Below are positions 9,649-17,953 of a stretch of DNA of 64,000 nucleotides, in pieces; the stretch's first letter is position 1; each line of letters begins with the position of its first letter. The DNA is taken from contig JBFLYO010000006.1 of the NCBI GenBank assembly GCA_040756745.1, positions 62,001 through 126,000 on the forward strand, given 5' to 3'. A model generated the notes under the pieces. The model made no database searches, was not told the origin of the DNA, and saw only the letters and a program-made list of their open reading frames with translations. The position numbers were made by a program, and so were the translations under genes. Origin of the DNA: JBFLYO01 sp040756745. GTDB taxonomy: Bacteria; Bacteroidota; Ignavibacteria; UBA10030; UBA6906.

Positions 9649-10495
9649 GTACATAGGGTGCGAGTCCATCGAGGCTGCAGTCGGTGCGCTCGATGAATAC
9701 GCCGGTGATGCCAGAATCCTGGCGGGTGGCACAGATCTCTTGCTTGAATTGCGCCGTCCCGGAACGTCTTCTCCGAAGGCGATTGTTGACATCAGCCGTA
9801 TTTCTTCCCTTCGTGGGATCGCGTCGGTAGACGGGACGATCCGCATCGGGCCGCTGACAACACATACTGAGCTCTCTCATTCTGCTGTGATTCGTGAGAA
9901 CGCAGGATTTCTTGCGGCTGCAGCAGGTGCTATCGGGTCGCCTCAAATAAGAAATCGCGGGACCATCGGTGGCAATATCATGAATGCCGCGACCTGTGCC
10001 GACACCGTGCCACCGCTTGTCGCGCTTGGCGCGCGATTGACATTGCGCTCGGGGCGGGCTGAGCGCACGATCGGGATTGATGGCTTCTTTCAGAAGCCAT
10101 ACACAACGGTCGTGCAAGACAACGAGGTTCTCACATCTATAAGCTTTGCACCGTGTGCGCCGACAGCCCGGACGGCGTTCGTGAAACTCGGGCGCCGAAG
10201 CGCATTATCAATTGCCCGGCTGAGCGTTGCTGCGGTGCTCGTCCGGGACAAGCAGGGGATCATCACGGAGGCACGAATCGTTCCAGGAGCGGCGCTACCC
10301 GTGTGGAAACGGGTGAACGAAGCGGAAACAATGCTGATAGGTGAGAGGGCTTCCAGCACTCTTTTTGCGGCGGCCGGCCGGAAAGTCTCGGACGTCATGG
10401 TCGGCCTGACAGGCCGGAGATGGTCGACAGAATACAAGGAGCCGGTGCTCGCCGTACTCGTGCGCCGTTCACTGGAAGGATGCTGTTCCGAGTGA
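9635..10495 (+). CDS. Molybdenum hydroxylase FAD-binding subunit (YgfM/CoxM-like)
   Basis: A 286-residue FAD subunit of the CoxM/YgfM family. The two flavin loops are visible: ARILAGGTDLLLELR near residue 30 and RGTIGGNIMNAATCAD near residue 110. A CO dehydrogenase flavoprotein C-terminal domain ends the protein. It starts 14 bp inside the Mo-subunit gene and is followed by the 2Fe-2S subunit, completing a three-gene hydroxylase. Its size is normal for the family. In the E. coli cluster ygfM also sits next to ssnA and the Mo subunit, which agrees with this context. Confidence 0.9.
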   Translation: MRPFEYIGCESIEAAVGALDEYAGDARILAGGTDLLLELRRPGTSSPKAIVDISRISSLRGIASVDGTIRIGPLTTHTELSHSAVIRENAGFLAAAAGAIGSPQIRNRGTIGGNIMNAATCADTVPPLVALGARLTLRSGRAERTIGIDGFFQKPYTTVVQDNEVLTSISFAPCAPTARTAFVKLGRRSALSIARLSVAAVLVRDKQGIITEARIVPGAALPVWKRVNEAETMLIGERASSTLFAAAGRKVSDVMVGLTGRRWSTEYKEPVLAVLVRRSLEGCCSE

Positions 10496-10518
10496 CACAG
10501 GAGAGCTGTAAGCAAACG

Positions 10519-11001
10519 ATGAAGAAGATCACGATCCAGACATCAGTCAACAGCCGGACACACACGCTCGAGGCTGCGCCAAACCAAACGCTCCTTGATC
10601 TTCTGCGCGACACACTCGGCCTCACAGGGACAAAGCGCGGATGTGAAATAGGAGAGTGCGGTGCGTGCACGGTGCTGCTGGATGGCGTTGCCGTGAATTC
10701 GTGCCTCGTTCTGGCGCCGCAGATTGACGGACGGCAGATTACCACTGTGGAGGGACTCGCGAACGGGGAAAACCTCAGCCCTTTACAGAAAGCATTCCTT
10801 GATCATGAAGCCGTCCATTGCGGCTTCTGTACCCCCGGGACGCTCTTGAGTGCCAAAGATCTTCTTGATCATAACCCTTCGCCGACTGAACATGAAATCC
10901 GTGTGGCCATCTCCGGCAACCTCTGCCGGTGCACAGGCTATGTGCAGATCGTTGAAGCAATCGATGAAGCTGCGCAGAAGATGAGAGAGTCGAACGAATG
11001 A
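10519..11001 (+). CDS. xdhC: Molybdenum hydroxylase 2Fe-2S subunit
   Basis: A 160-residue iron-sulfur subunit (CoxS/XdhC iron-sulfur type) with both [2Fe-2S] motifs: CEIGECGACTVLLDG for the ferredoxin-like domain, then CGFCTPG and NLCRCTGY for the helical domain. The ATG at 10519 is the first start in front of the ferredoxin fold; the frame open from 10420 would add about 33 unrelated residues that overlap the FAD gene. It ends in a 4-bp ATGA overlap with the PreT-like gene, which suggests that its electrons may be used by, or regulated together with, that flavoprotein. The symbol follows E. coli XdhC (2Fe-2S subunit), not the XdhC cofactor insertion protein found further down. Confidence 0.9.
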   Translation: MKKITIQTSVNSRTHTLEAAPNQTLLDLLRDTLGLTGTKRGCEIGECGACTVLLDGVAVNSCLVLAPQIDGRQITTVEGLANGENLSPLQKAFLDHEAVHCGFCTPGTLLSAKDLLDHNPSPTEHEIRVAISGNLCRCTGYVQIVEAIDEAAQKMRESNE

Positions 11002-12260
11002 AATCATTACTCTCCGATCGCCAGGCCCGGGTCGAAGCAGAACGCTGCCTCCAGTGTTTTGACGCCCCGTGTACTGCGGCCTGTCCCGCGCAGATCGATG
11101 TTCCCCGATTCATTACGATGGTCAAAAGCGGCAACGTGAGGGGGGCCGCCGAGACTGTCAAGTCGGCCAATGCTCTGGCGAATGTTTGCGGGAAGGTCTG
11201 CCCGCAGGAGGAATTCTGCCAGTCCGTGTGTACGCGCGCAAAGCAGGATATGCCCGTTGCGATACGTGAGCTGCATTTCTATGCGACGCATCACGAGTAC
11301 TTGCATGGGTACTCCAACCCTGCACCCTTCCCGATCGACGGCCATTCTGTCGCAGTGATCGGAGCCGGCCCCGCGGGATTGGCCTGTGCGTTTGAACTTG
11401 CGAAGTTGGGCTACCACGTCGAACTCTACGACCGAAAGTCTCCTGGCGGCATCCCGCGGAGCAGCATCCCGGCGTTCCGCCTGTCGGAAGAAGAACTGCA
11501 TGCCGACGTCGCTTTTCTCTTGCAGTACGTCGAATTCCGGAAGACGAACGTCGGCCACACACGTTTTGCGGAGATCAGGGAAAGCCACGACGCGCTCTTC
11601 ATTGCCATAGGCCTTTCCGTCGACAAACCACTGCCGATCCCGGGAGCGCAACTTGCCGGTGTGGTGCCGGTTCTCTCATTTCTCGAGTCGGCAAAATGGA
11701 GATCTGCCGCGTCCTTGCCGGGAAAGCACGTTGTCATTGTTGGCGGAGGGAACGTCTCGCTGGATGCTGCAGCGACTGCGAAGCGGTTGGGCTCTCACGA
11801 CGTTGTACTGATCTATCGCCGTGGAGAGAAGGAGATGCGTGTGTGGAAGAGCGAACTCGAAGAGGCCAGGCGTCAGGGGGTGCAGATCCAATTCTTCACA
11901 ACTCCTGTGGAGATCGTCGGGCTCAGCCATGTCGAGGGCGTGCGTTGTCGGCGCACACGTCTTTCCGACAGGCTTGACGTAACCGGCAGACCAATTCCAA
12001 TGGACATTGAGGGTTCCGAGTTCATGATGGAGGCGGATGCAGTCATTCCAGCCATCGGGCAGGTACCGGATGCAGAGTTTCTGACTTTATTTGACCGAAC
12101 CCCGCAAGGATACGTGAAGGTCGATGAATCCTTTTCCACGTCAGTTGCAGGCGTGTTTGCCGGAGGAGACCTTGTCGGAGGTGAAGGGACAATCGTGCAG
12201 TCCGTCGGTCATGGCAAAAAGGCCGCGCTGAGCATTCACCGGCGCCTTTCGAAGCGCTGA
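10998..12260 (+). CDS. preT: NAD(P)-linked dihydropyrimidine dehydrogenase subunit, PreT/GltD-like
   Basis: A 420-residue flavoprotein of the GltD/PreT family. The N-terminal four-helix part carries the two cysteine sets of a tandem [4Fe-4S] domain (RCLQCFDAPCTAACP and CGKVCPQEEFCQSVC). After it come an FAD Rossmann motif (VAVIGAGPAGLACAFELAK) and an NAD(P) motif (HVVIVGGGNVSLDAAATAK). It should move electrons between NAD(P)H and the FMN/Fe-S partner PreA encoded 20 bp downstream. The length fits PreT (about 410) and is far short of YgfK (over 1000 residues), the related protein in the E. coli purine cluster. A role as the electron link for the Mo hydroxylases is an alternative. Confidence 0.87.
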   Translation: MKSLLSDRQARVEAERCLQCFDAPCTAACPAQIDVPRFITMVKSGNVRGAAETVKSANALANVCGKVCPQEEFCQSVCTRAKQDMPVAIRELHFYATHHEYLHGYSNPAPFPIDGHSVAVIGAGPAGLACAFELAKLGYHVELYDRKSPGGIPRSSIPAFRLSEEELHADVAFLLQYVEFRKTNVGHTRFAEIRESHDALFIAIGLSVDKPLPIPGAQLAGVVPVLSFLESAKWRSAASLPGKHVVIVGGGNVSLDAAATAKRLGSHDVVLIYRRGEKEMRVWKSELEEARRQGVQIQFFTTPVEIVGLSHVEGVRCRRTRLSDRLDVTGRPIPMDIEGSEFMMEADAVIPAIGQVPDAEFLTLFDRTPQGYVKVDESFSTSVAGVFAGGDLVGGEGTIVQSVGHGKKAALSIHRRLSKR

Positions 12261-12280
12261 AAAACACATCGAGGTGGACT

Positions 12281-13498
12281 GTGTTTGAGATTGCCGACAT
12301 GTATCCGCTCAAGAACCTCTCATGCGAGTTTCTGGGCATGCCGCTTGAGAATCCCTTCATCCTTGCTGCGTCGCCATGCACGGATGATCTGGAGATGGTG
12401 CGGCGGGCTTTTTCGGCCGGCTGGGCCGGTGCCATTCTGAAGACGACTTCGATCGAGGGGAACCCGGTGAACCTGGCCTATCCCATGATGACAAGCTTCA
12501 CGCACGAAGGGAAACTCCTCTTCGGAATGGGAAACATCGACCTGATTTCTATCCATCACATCGACAGGGTCGAACAGACGATCCGGACGCTGAAGAAGGA
12601 ATTCCCCGGGAAGATGGTCGCCGCAAGCATCATGGCGGGGAGAAAAGAAGACTGGCAGCGCCTGGTGGAGCGTCTCGAGCGCGCCGGCGCCGACCTGATC
12701 GAATGCAGCTTTTCCTGCCCCCAGGGAAGTATCGGAGAAGATCCCGGCAAGATGCTGGCGCAGAGTGTTCGCGCAACCGAGACAACGGCGCGCTGGGTGA
12801 AAGAAGCTGCGCGGCGGGTCCCCATCTCCATTAAGATCACTCCTCACGTGACTGATATTGCCGACGTCGCGAATGCAGTCAAGCGAAGCGGCTGCGAAGC
12901 ATTGACGGCCTCCAACTCGCTTCAGGCGCTCATGGGCGTAGATTTGCGTACGTTCGTTCCATACCCCCGGCTCGATGGGCGGTCCACATACAGTGGACTG
13001 ACGGGGCCGGCGCTCAAGCCCATTACACTCCGCACGATTGCGGAGATTGCCCGGCACGTGGATATCCCGATTCTTGGCACGGGTGGCGCCTCAACCTGGA
13101 GCGACGCTGTGGAATTCATGGCGGTGGGCGCGGGAGTGGTTCAGTTCTGCACTGTGGTGATGCACTACGGATTCAGAGTGATCGACGATCTCAGAAGTGG
13201 CATGGCGCACTATCTTGAGGAGATGGGTTTCACATCCCCGACACAGCTCGTCGGGCGAGCCCTGCCACACATTGTTTCTCACGACGAGCTTCCGAGACAG
13301 ACCGTGCGGAGTCACATTGACGAGTCGACATGTATTCAGTGTGAGGTCTGCTACGTTGCTTGTCGCGACGGCGGCCACGGGGCGATCGACAGAACTCCGG
13401 GGAGCATTCCCCGCGTCGACCGAGAGCGCTGCGTGGGGTGCGGCCTCTGCGAACATGTCTGTCCCGAAGGCTGCATCTCGATGACGGTTGTTGCATAG
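12281..13498 (+). CDS. preA: Dihydropyrimidine dehydrogenase catalytic subunit, PreA-like
   Basis: A 405-residue protein with a dihydroorotate-dehydrogenase-type TIM barrel for FMN followed by a C-terminal 2[4Fe-4S] ferredoxin domain (CIQCEVCYVAC and CVGCGLCEHVCPEGC). Family hallmarks include ASPCTDD at the N-terminus, SFSCPQG, and TGGASTWSDAVEFMAVGA. PreTA reversibly reduces uracil or thymine; here the partner may be a pyrimidine or a purine-derived imide. In the loop after SFSCPQG I see no cysteine where mammalian dihydropyrimidine dehydrogenase has its catalytic one. The GTG at 12281 was taken because GAGG stands 6 bp before it; ATG 12299 is the alternative. The preceding gene supplies the NAD(P)-binding partner. 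Confidence 0.87.
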   Translation: MFEIADMYPLKNLSCEFLGMPLENPFILAASPCTDDLEMVRRAFSAGWAGAILKTTSIEGNPVNLAYPMMTSFTHEGKLLFGMGNIDLISIHHIDRVEQTIRTLKKEFPGKMVAASIMAGRKEDWQRLVERLERAGADLIECSFSCPQGSIGEDPGKMLAQSVRATETTARWVKEAARRVPISIKITPHVTDIADVANAVKRSGCEALTASNSLQALMGVDLRTFVPYPRLDGRSTYSGLTGPALKPITLRTIAEIARHVDIPILGTGGASTWSDAVEFMAVGAGVVQFCTVVMHYGFRVIDDLRSGMAHYLEEMGFTSPTQLVGRALPHIVSHDELPRQTVRSHIDESTCIQCEVCYVACRDGGHGAIDRTPGSIPRVDRERCVGCGLCEHVCPEGCISMTVVA

Positions 13499-13535
13499 AC
13501 TCGAAAGACACAACCACGAAGTCCTGGAAAACGCC

Positions 13536-14588
13536 ATGGCCATACAATGGAACACATCACGACATTCCGCAAAGAGCATTTTCGAGACGATCGGGCACAC
13601 CCCGCTGGTGCAGCTCAACGTCATTCCTCGCGAGGAAGGGGTGAAGGCAAAGATCCTCGTGAAGCTGGAATGGTTCAGCCCCTCGGGGAGCCTCAAGGAT
13701 CGGATCTACTATAATATGATCATGAAAGCGATCAAGCGGGGGAAACTGAAGAAGGGGATGACGATCCTCGAATGTTCCACCGGCAACGCCGGCATCGGCT
13801 GCTCGTTCGTCGCGGCAACACTCGGCTTTCCCTGCGTCGTGGTGATGCCCGAAGGGATGTCAGAAGAGAGAAAGAAGCTCGATATCGCCTACGGAACACA
13901 GATGGTCTACACCCCGGGCGGGGAGAGCGATGTGGATCTCGCCCTTCAGAAGCTGGAGGAGATACGAGGTGCCGACCCCGCCAAGTATTTCGTTCCGGCA
14001 CAGTTCGATAATCCGGACAACATTGAGGCACACTTCAAAACGACAGGCCCCGAAATCTGGGATCAGACCCGCGGGAAGATCGACGCGTTCATCATGACCC
14101 AGGGAACCGGAGGCACCCTGACCGGCGTGGGGCGTTTCATCCGGAAACGGAAGAAGAGCCTGAAGCTCTATGGGGTCGAACCTGCCGAGTGCCCATTGCT
14201 GAGTCGCCGCCAGTGGGGGCCGCACGGCATCGAAGGAATAGGCGACGGATTCGTCCCGCACAACCTCGATATCAGTCATCTGAACGGGATTGTCACAACG
14301 ACAACCGATGAAGCGCTCGAGATGGCACGCCGGCTATCCCGGCGGGAAGGAATATTCTGCGGCATCTCATCGGGAAGCAATGTGGCTGCGGCGGTCAAGC
14401 TGGCGAAGCACCACCCGGCACTGAAGACGATTGTGACGCTGATCTGCGATACGGGACAGCGTTACTTTTCTACTGAATTGTGCGGGTCACCGAAGCAGGT
14501 GGAGATCCCCGAACGTGAACATCCGATGGACGAGTACACACGACAGCAGCTTGACAGGTATCAAGGACAATGGGAAATCATCGACTGA
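13536..14588 (+). CDS. Cysteine synthase-family PLP enzyme
   Basis: A 350-residue fold-type II PLP protein resembling O-acetylserine sulfhydrylase and the catalytic core of cystathionine beta-synthase. The PLP lysine is in SPSGSLKDR (Lys54), the substrate loop is CSTGNAGIG, and the phosphate cup is TQGTGGTLTGVG. The ATG at 13536 gives a natural N-terminus; the open frame extends to 13488 but overlaps preA. The C-terminus overlaps ygeY by 19 bp. E. coli has ygeX (diaminopropionate ammonia-lyase) directly before ygeY, and this gene takes that place, so a beta-elimination on a diamino or ureido acid is a reasonable guess. Ordinary cysteine synthesis is the alternative, although the context argues against it. 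Confidence 0.82.
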   Translation: MAIQWNTSRHSAKSIFETIGHTPLVQLNVIPREEGVKAKILVKLEWFSPSGSLKDRIYYNMIMKAIKRGKLKKGMTILECSTGNAGIGCSFVAATLGFPCVVVMPEGMSEERKKLDIAYGTQMVYTPGGESDVDLALQKLEEIRGADPAKYFVPAQFDNPDNIEAHFKTTGPEIWDQTRGKIDAFIMTQGTGGTLTGVGRFIRKRKKSLKLYGVEPAECPLLSRRQWGPHGIEGIGDGFVPHNLDISHLNGIVTTTTDEALEMARRLSRREGIFCGISSGSNVAAAVKLAKHHPALKTIVTLICDTGQRYFSTELCGSPKQVEIPEREHPMDEYTRQQLDRYQGQWEIID

Positions 14589-15778
14589 AGAAACAGCAGA
14601 TACTTGCAGCGGCACGAGAGCACGAAGAGGACATCGTCCGTTTTCTCCGTGACATCATTGCTATCCGCTCCACGAGTTCGAGGGAGGAGCAGGTCATAGC
14701 CAGGATCAACGATGAGATGGAACGGTGCGGGTATGACGAGGTCACCATTGATCCGATGGGGAACATCCTTGGGCGTATCGGCAACGGGAAGCATGTCATT
14801 GCCTACGACGCGCACGTTGATACAGTGGATGTGGGCAATCCCGAGAACTGGACGGTTGATCCCTTCAAAGGAGCCCTGAAAGACGGCGTGGTCTATGGAC
14901 GGGGGGCGTGTGACATGAAAGGGGCGCTGGCCTCCATTGTCTACGGCGGGAAACTCATCAAACAGCTCAATCTTCAGGAGGATTGTTCGCTCTACGTGGT
15001 CGGCAGCGTCCAGGAAGAAGACTGCGACGGCGTCTGCTGGCAGTATATCATCAACGAGGATAAGCTCCGGCCGGAGGCAGTGGTCATTACCGAGCCGACG
15101 AACCTCGGGATCTACCGCGGTCACCGGGGGAGAATGGAGATTGAGGTTCGCACCAAAGGGATCTCGTGTCATGGATCGGCTCCGGAGCGCGGCGTCAACG
15201 CGATCTACAAGATGGCCCCCATCATTCAAGACATCGAGCGGTTAAACGACCGGCTCACCGGCGAGCCATTTCTGGGGAAAGGAACTGTCACGATCGCGGA
15301 AGTCCGCTCAACATCCCCATCGCTGTGCGCTGTCGCGGATTCAAGCGCAATACACCTGGATCGACGGCTGGCTGCGGCCGATACGATGGAGTCTGCCGTT
15401 CGTGAAATCGAGAGACTCGATTCGGTCAAGCGGGCCGGGGCCGAGGTGGTGGTGCTGGACTACGGCGTCCCGAGCTGGCGAGGACTGGTCTACCCGACCA
15501 AGAAGTATTTCCCGACCTGGCTTCTCCCTGAAAATCATGCGTTGCTGCGCGCAGGGGAGAGGACCTACCGGGAGCTCTTCGACGCAGAGCCGGTCGTGGG
15601 ACGATGGGTGTTCAGCACGAACGGGGTCGCGGTCATGGGAATGCACCAGATTCCCTGCATCGGCTTCGGTCCGGGCAACGAGGTCTTTGCTCACATGGCA
15701 ACCGAACAGATTCCTGTAGAACATCTCGTGAAGGCGGCAGCCTGGTATGCGGCTTTCCCGCAGACCTATCTGCAATGA
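14570..15778 (+). CDS. ygeY: YgeY-type M20 family hydrolase
   Basis: A 402-residue zinc hydrolase of the M20 amidohydrolase/peptidase family, best matching the YgeY selenium-metabolism-linked group. Seen: the metal and catalytic segments YDAHVDTVD, YGRGACDMKG and SVQEEDCDG, the dimerisation domain starting around GHRGRMEIEV, and a C-terminal metal histidine in VFAHMATEQ. M20 members cleave N-carbamoyl or N-acyl amino acids, so removal of a ureido group from a ring-opened purine or hydantoin product is plausible. It is flanked by the cysteine-synthase-like gene (19-bp overlap) and the YgeW carbamoyltransferase, the same order ygeX-ygeY-ygeW components show in other genomes. Confidence 0.87.
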   Translation: MGNHRLKKQQILAAAREHEEDIVRFLRDIIAIRSTSSREEQVIARINDEMERCGYDEVTIDPMGNILGRIGNGKHVIAYDAHVDTVDVGNPENWTVDPFKGALKDGVVYGRGACDMKGALASIVYGGKLIKQLNLQEDCSLYVVGSVQEEDCDGVCWQYIINEDKLRPEAVVITEPTNLGIYRGHRGRMEIEVRTKGISCHGSAPERGVNAIYKMAPIIQDIERLNDRLTGEPFLGKGTVTIAEVRSTSPSLCAVADSSAIHLDRRLAAADTMESAVREIERLDSVKRAGAEVVVLDYGVPSWRGLVYPTKKYFPTWLLPENHALLRAGERTYRELFDAEPVVGRWVFSTNGVAVMGMHQIPCIGFGPGNEVFAHMATEQIPVEHLVKAAAWYAAFPQTYLQ

Positions 15779-15809
15779 GATGAATATCACCCACAGGAAG
15801 GGATTCAGT

Positions 15810-16811
15810 ATGTCAGCAAAACTCCCGAGGCTTCCGAAAACGTTACGCGGGAAGGATTACATAGAGACGAAGGACTGGACCGACAAAGAGATCGACCTCG
15901 CCCTCCGTGTAGCGGCCGACCTCAAGAAGCGGTTCAAGAAAGGACAGCCGCACCGGTATCTCCCGGACAAAACCATTTTCCTCTTCTTCTTTGACAAGTC
16001 GACCCGCACACGGAATTCCTTCGAAGCCGGAGCGACGCAACTGGGGGCACATGCCCACTTCATCTCCGCCGAGACGTCGCAGGTTGCGCACGGGGAATCC
16101 CCGAAGGACATGGGGATCATCCTCTCCAGCTACGGCCATGGCATCGCCATCCGGCATGATCTGGTTCCCGGAGAGGGAAATGCCTATATGCGGGAAGTCG
16201 CACGCAACGCCACCGTTCCGGTTCTGAACATGCAGTGCGACATCGATCATCCTTTTCAGACTCTCGCAGACCTGATGACGATCCGTGAAGAGTTCGGCAA
16301 AAACCTCAGGGGGTTGAAGATCGCAGTGTCATGGGCGTATGCGCCAAGCTACGCCAAGCCGATGTCCGTTCCACAGGGACTCATTACGCTCATGACGAGG
16401 TTTGGCATGAACGTGACACTTGCCCACCCGCCTGAGTACACCCTGATGAAAGGACCGATGGACGTTGCGCAGGAGATGGCGCGGAAGAACGGGACGAAGT
16501 TCGAGGTCGTGGACGCCATGGAGGAGGCATTCAAGGACGCCGACATCGTCTACCCGAAGTCATGGGGGATCGAATCGCTCTTCCACAAGCCACAGGAGGT
16601 CCTGGAAATCTCAAAGCAATACCGTCACTGGATCTGCGATGAGCAGAAAATGAGACTGGCCAGCAAGAATGCGATTTACATGCACTGTCTGCCGGCGGAC
16701 CGCGGTTTTGAGGTCACTGATGACGTCATTGATGGGCCGCATTCCCGGGTATTCCCGGAGGCAGAGAACAGACTCCATACATGCAAGGCCGTCATGGCCC
16801 TGACGATGTGA
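15810..16811 (+). CDS. ygeW: Knotted carbamoyltransferase YgeW
   Basis: A 333-residue member of the aspartate/ornithine carbamoyltransferase superfamily of the YgeW type. The carbamoyl-phosphate motif STRTRNSFEAG, the HPFQTLADLMT motif and HCLPADRG near the C-terminus are all present. In purine catabolism YgeW is thought to run in the phosphorolytic direction, releasing carbamoyl phosphate from a ureido compound so that ATP can be made. The ATG at 15810 is preferred because AGGAAGG lies 8 bp upstream; ATG 15780 is an alternative. The stop overlaps the next start by one base (TGATG). E. coli YgeW is somewhat longer, mainly at the N-terminus, which is worth remembering for start choice. Confidence 0.88.
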   Translation: MSAKLPRLPKTLRGKDYIETKDWTDKEIDLALRVAADLKKRFKKGQPHRYLPDKTIFLFFFDKSTRTRNSFEAGATQLGAHAHFISAETSQVAHGESPKDMGIILSSYGHGIAIRHDLVPGEGNAYMREVARNATVPVLNMQCDIDHPFQTLADLMTIREEFGKNLRGLKIAVSWAYAPSYAKPMSVPQGLITLMTRFGMNVTLAHPPEYTLMKGPMDVAQEMARKNGTKFEVVDAMEEAFKDADIVYPKSWGIESLFHKPQEVLEISKQYRHWICDEQKMRLASKNAIYMHCLPADRGFEVTDDVIDGPHSRVFPEAENRLHTCKAVMALTM

Positions 16812-17935
16812 TGGATATTTACTCAGAAATCCTTGCCGGCCTGAAGGCAGACGTCCGGCAGGTGCTTGCCACAATCATCTCGAGCACCGGCTCGACCCCG
16901 GTCCCTCCCGGCTCGAAAATGCTGGTGAGGGAACGTGCGGAAATTCCGCTCGGAACGGTGGGCGGAGGGTGTGTCGAAGGTGACGTTCAGGAAGCAGCGC
17001 GCCAGCTGCTGACGATGGGCGGAAAAACTCTGATTCGCCGGTTCACGCTCACCGAAGACGACATCGAGAGCGGCATGCTGTGCGGTGGCTGTATCGACAT
17101 ACTGATCGAACTGATTCCGAAGGAGCAGAGTGAGGTCTACTCAACGTTATTGTCACGACGAGCGTCCGGAACGGACTCGGCAGTTATCACTCTCCTGGGT
17201 GGCGACCAGTCTTTGCTGGGGAAGTCTCTGGTATCTCCGTCCGTGACGGGTACTGATGTAAACGACTTGCGATTGTTGCGCCGGATTTCCGGCGGATTGC
17301 CAGCTTCGTTCAGTGAAACAGTGCGCCGTGCGATCGAGAGGCAGGCGGTGACCCGGATCCCGAGCGCCGGTGCGGAGTTCATCATCGAGCCGGTCATCGG
17401 TCTGCAGGACCTGTTCATCTTCGGCGGCGGCCATGTATCCAAATATGTTTCCCGCAGCGCCGCGATGGCAGGTTTCCGTGTGACCGTGATCGACGACCGG
17501 CCGGAGTATGCGAATCCGCAGAGGTTCCCCGAGGCGTACCGGACGCTTGCTGTCGGGTTCGATGACTCGTGGAACCAGCTGCAAATAAAGCCTTCGACGT
17601 CGATAGTCATCGTGACTCGTGGGCACAAGTTTGACGAGCGCGTACTGGAGCGGGCTGTTCAGACGCAGGCCCGGTACATTGGGATGATAGGGAGCAAGCG
17701 GAAGGTCATCTCCACTTTTGCGAATCTTGTCGAGCGGGCCATTTCCCGTGATCTTCTCAGAAAGGTCCGTGCACCGATCGGCCTCGGTATCGGAGCGCTG
17801 ACTGCAGAGGAGATCGGCATCAGCATCACTGCAGAACTGATCGCCGTGCGACGTGGAAATGTGACTCCCGCCGGGGCGATGTCCGAACAGGTTGCAGAGT
17901 TCTTTCAGACCGGAGCTTATTCGAAGAATCCCTGA
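16811..17935 (+). CDS. XdhC-family molybdenum cofactor insertion/sulfuration protein
   Basis: A 374-residue XdhC/CoxI family protein. The N-terminal XdhC_CoxI domain contains LGTVGGGCVEGDVQEAA, and the C-terminal half is a Rossmann domain with FIFGGGHVSKYVSRSAA followed by the acidic VIDDRPEYAN. Such proteins bind the molybdenum cofactor, help to sulfurate it and insert it into xanthine dehydrogenases. Their presence with a MocA homologue makes the cluster self-sufficient for the last steps of cofactor maturation. It starts on the last base of the ygeW stop codon. It is shorter than the related YqeB (over 500 residues) of the E. coli cluster, so it is called XdhC-like and not YqeB. I leave the symbol empty to avoid confusion with the iron-sulfur subunit. 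Confidence 0.87.
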   Translation: MDIYSEILAGLKADVRQVLATIISSTGSTPVPPGSKMLVRERAEIPLGTVGGGCVEGDVQEAARQLLTMGGKTLIRRFTLTEDDIESGMLCGGCIDILIELIPKEQSEVYSTLLSRRASGTDSAVITLLGGDQSLLGKSLVSPSVTGTDVNDLRLLRRISGGLPASFSETVRRAIERQAVTRIPSAGAEFIIEPVIGLQDLFIFGGGHVSKYVSRSAAMAGFRVTVIDDRPEYANPQRFPEAYRTLAVGFDDSWNQLQIKPSTSIVIVTRGHKFDERVLERAVQTQARYIGMIGSKRKVISTFANLVERAISRDLLRKVRAPIGLGIGALTAEEIGISITAELIAVRRGNVTPAGAMSEQVAEFFQTGAYSKNP

Positions 17936-17953
17936 GGCAGAGCCCCTGATCCT

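Noticed and set aside
13536..14588. Calling this gene ygeX because of its position before ygeY
   Set aside because: The motifs (SPSGSLKDR, TQGTGGTLTGVG) and length fit the cysteine synthase group; position alone is not enough for a diaminopropionate ammonia-lyase call.
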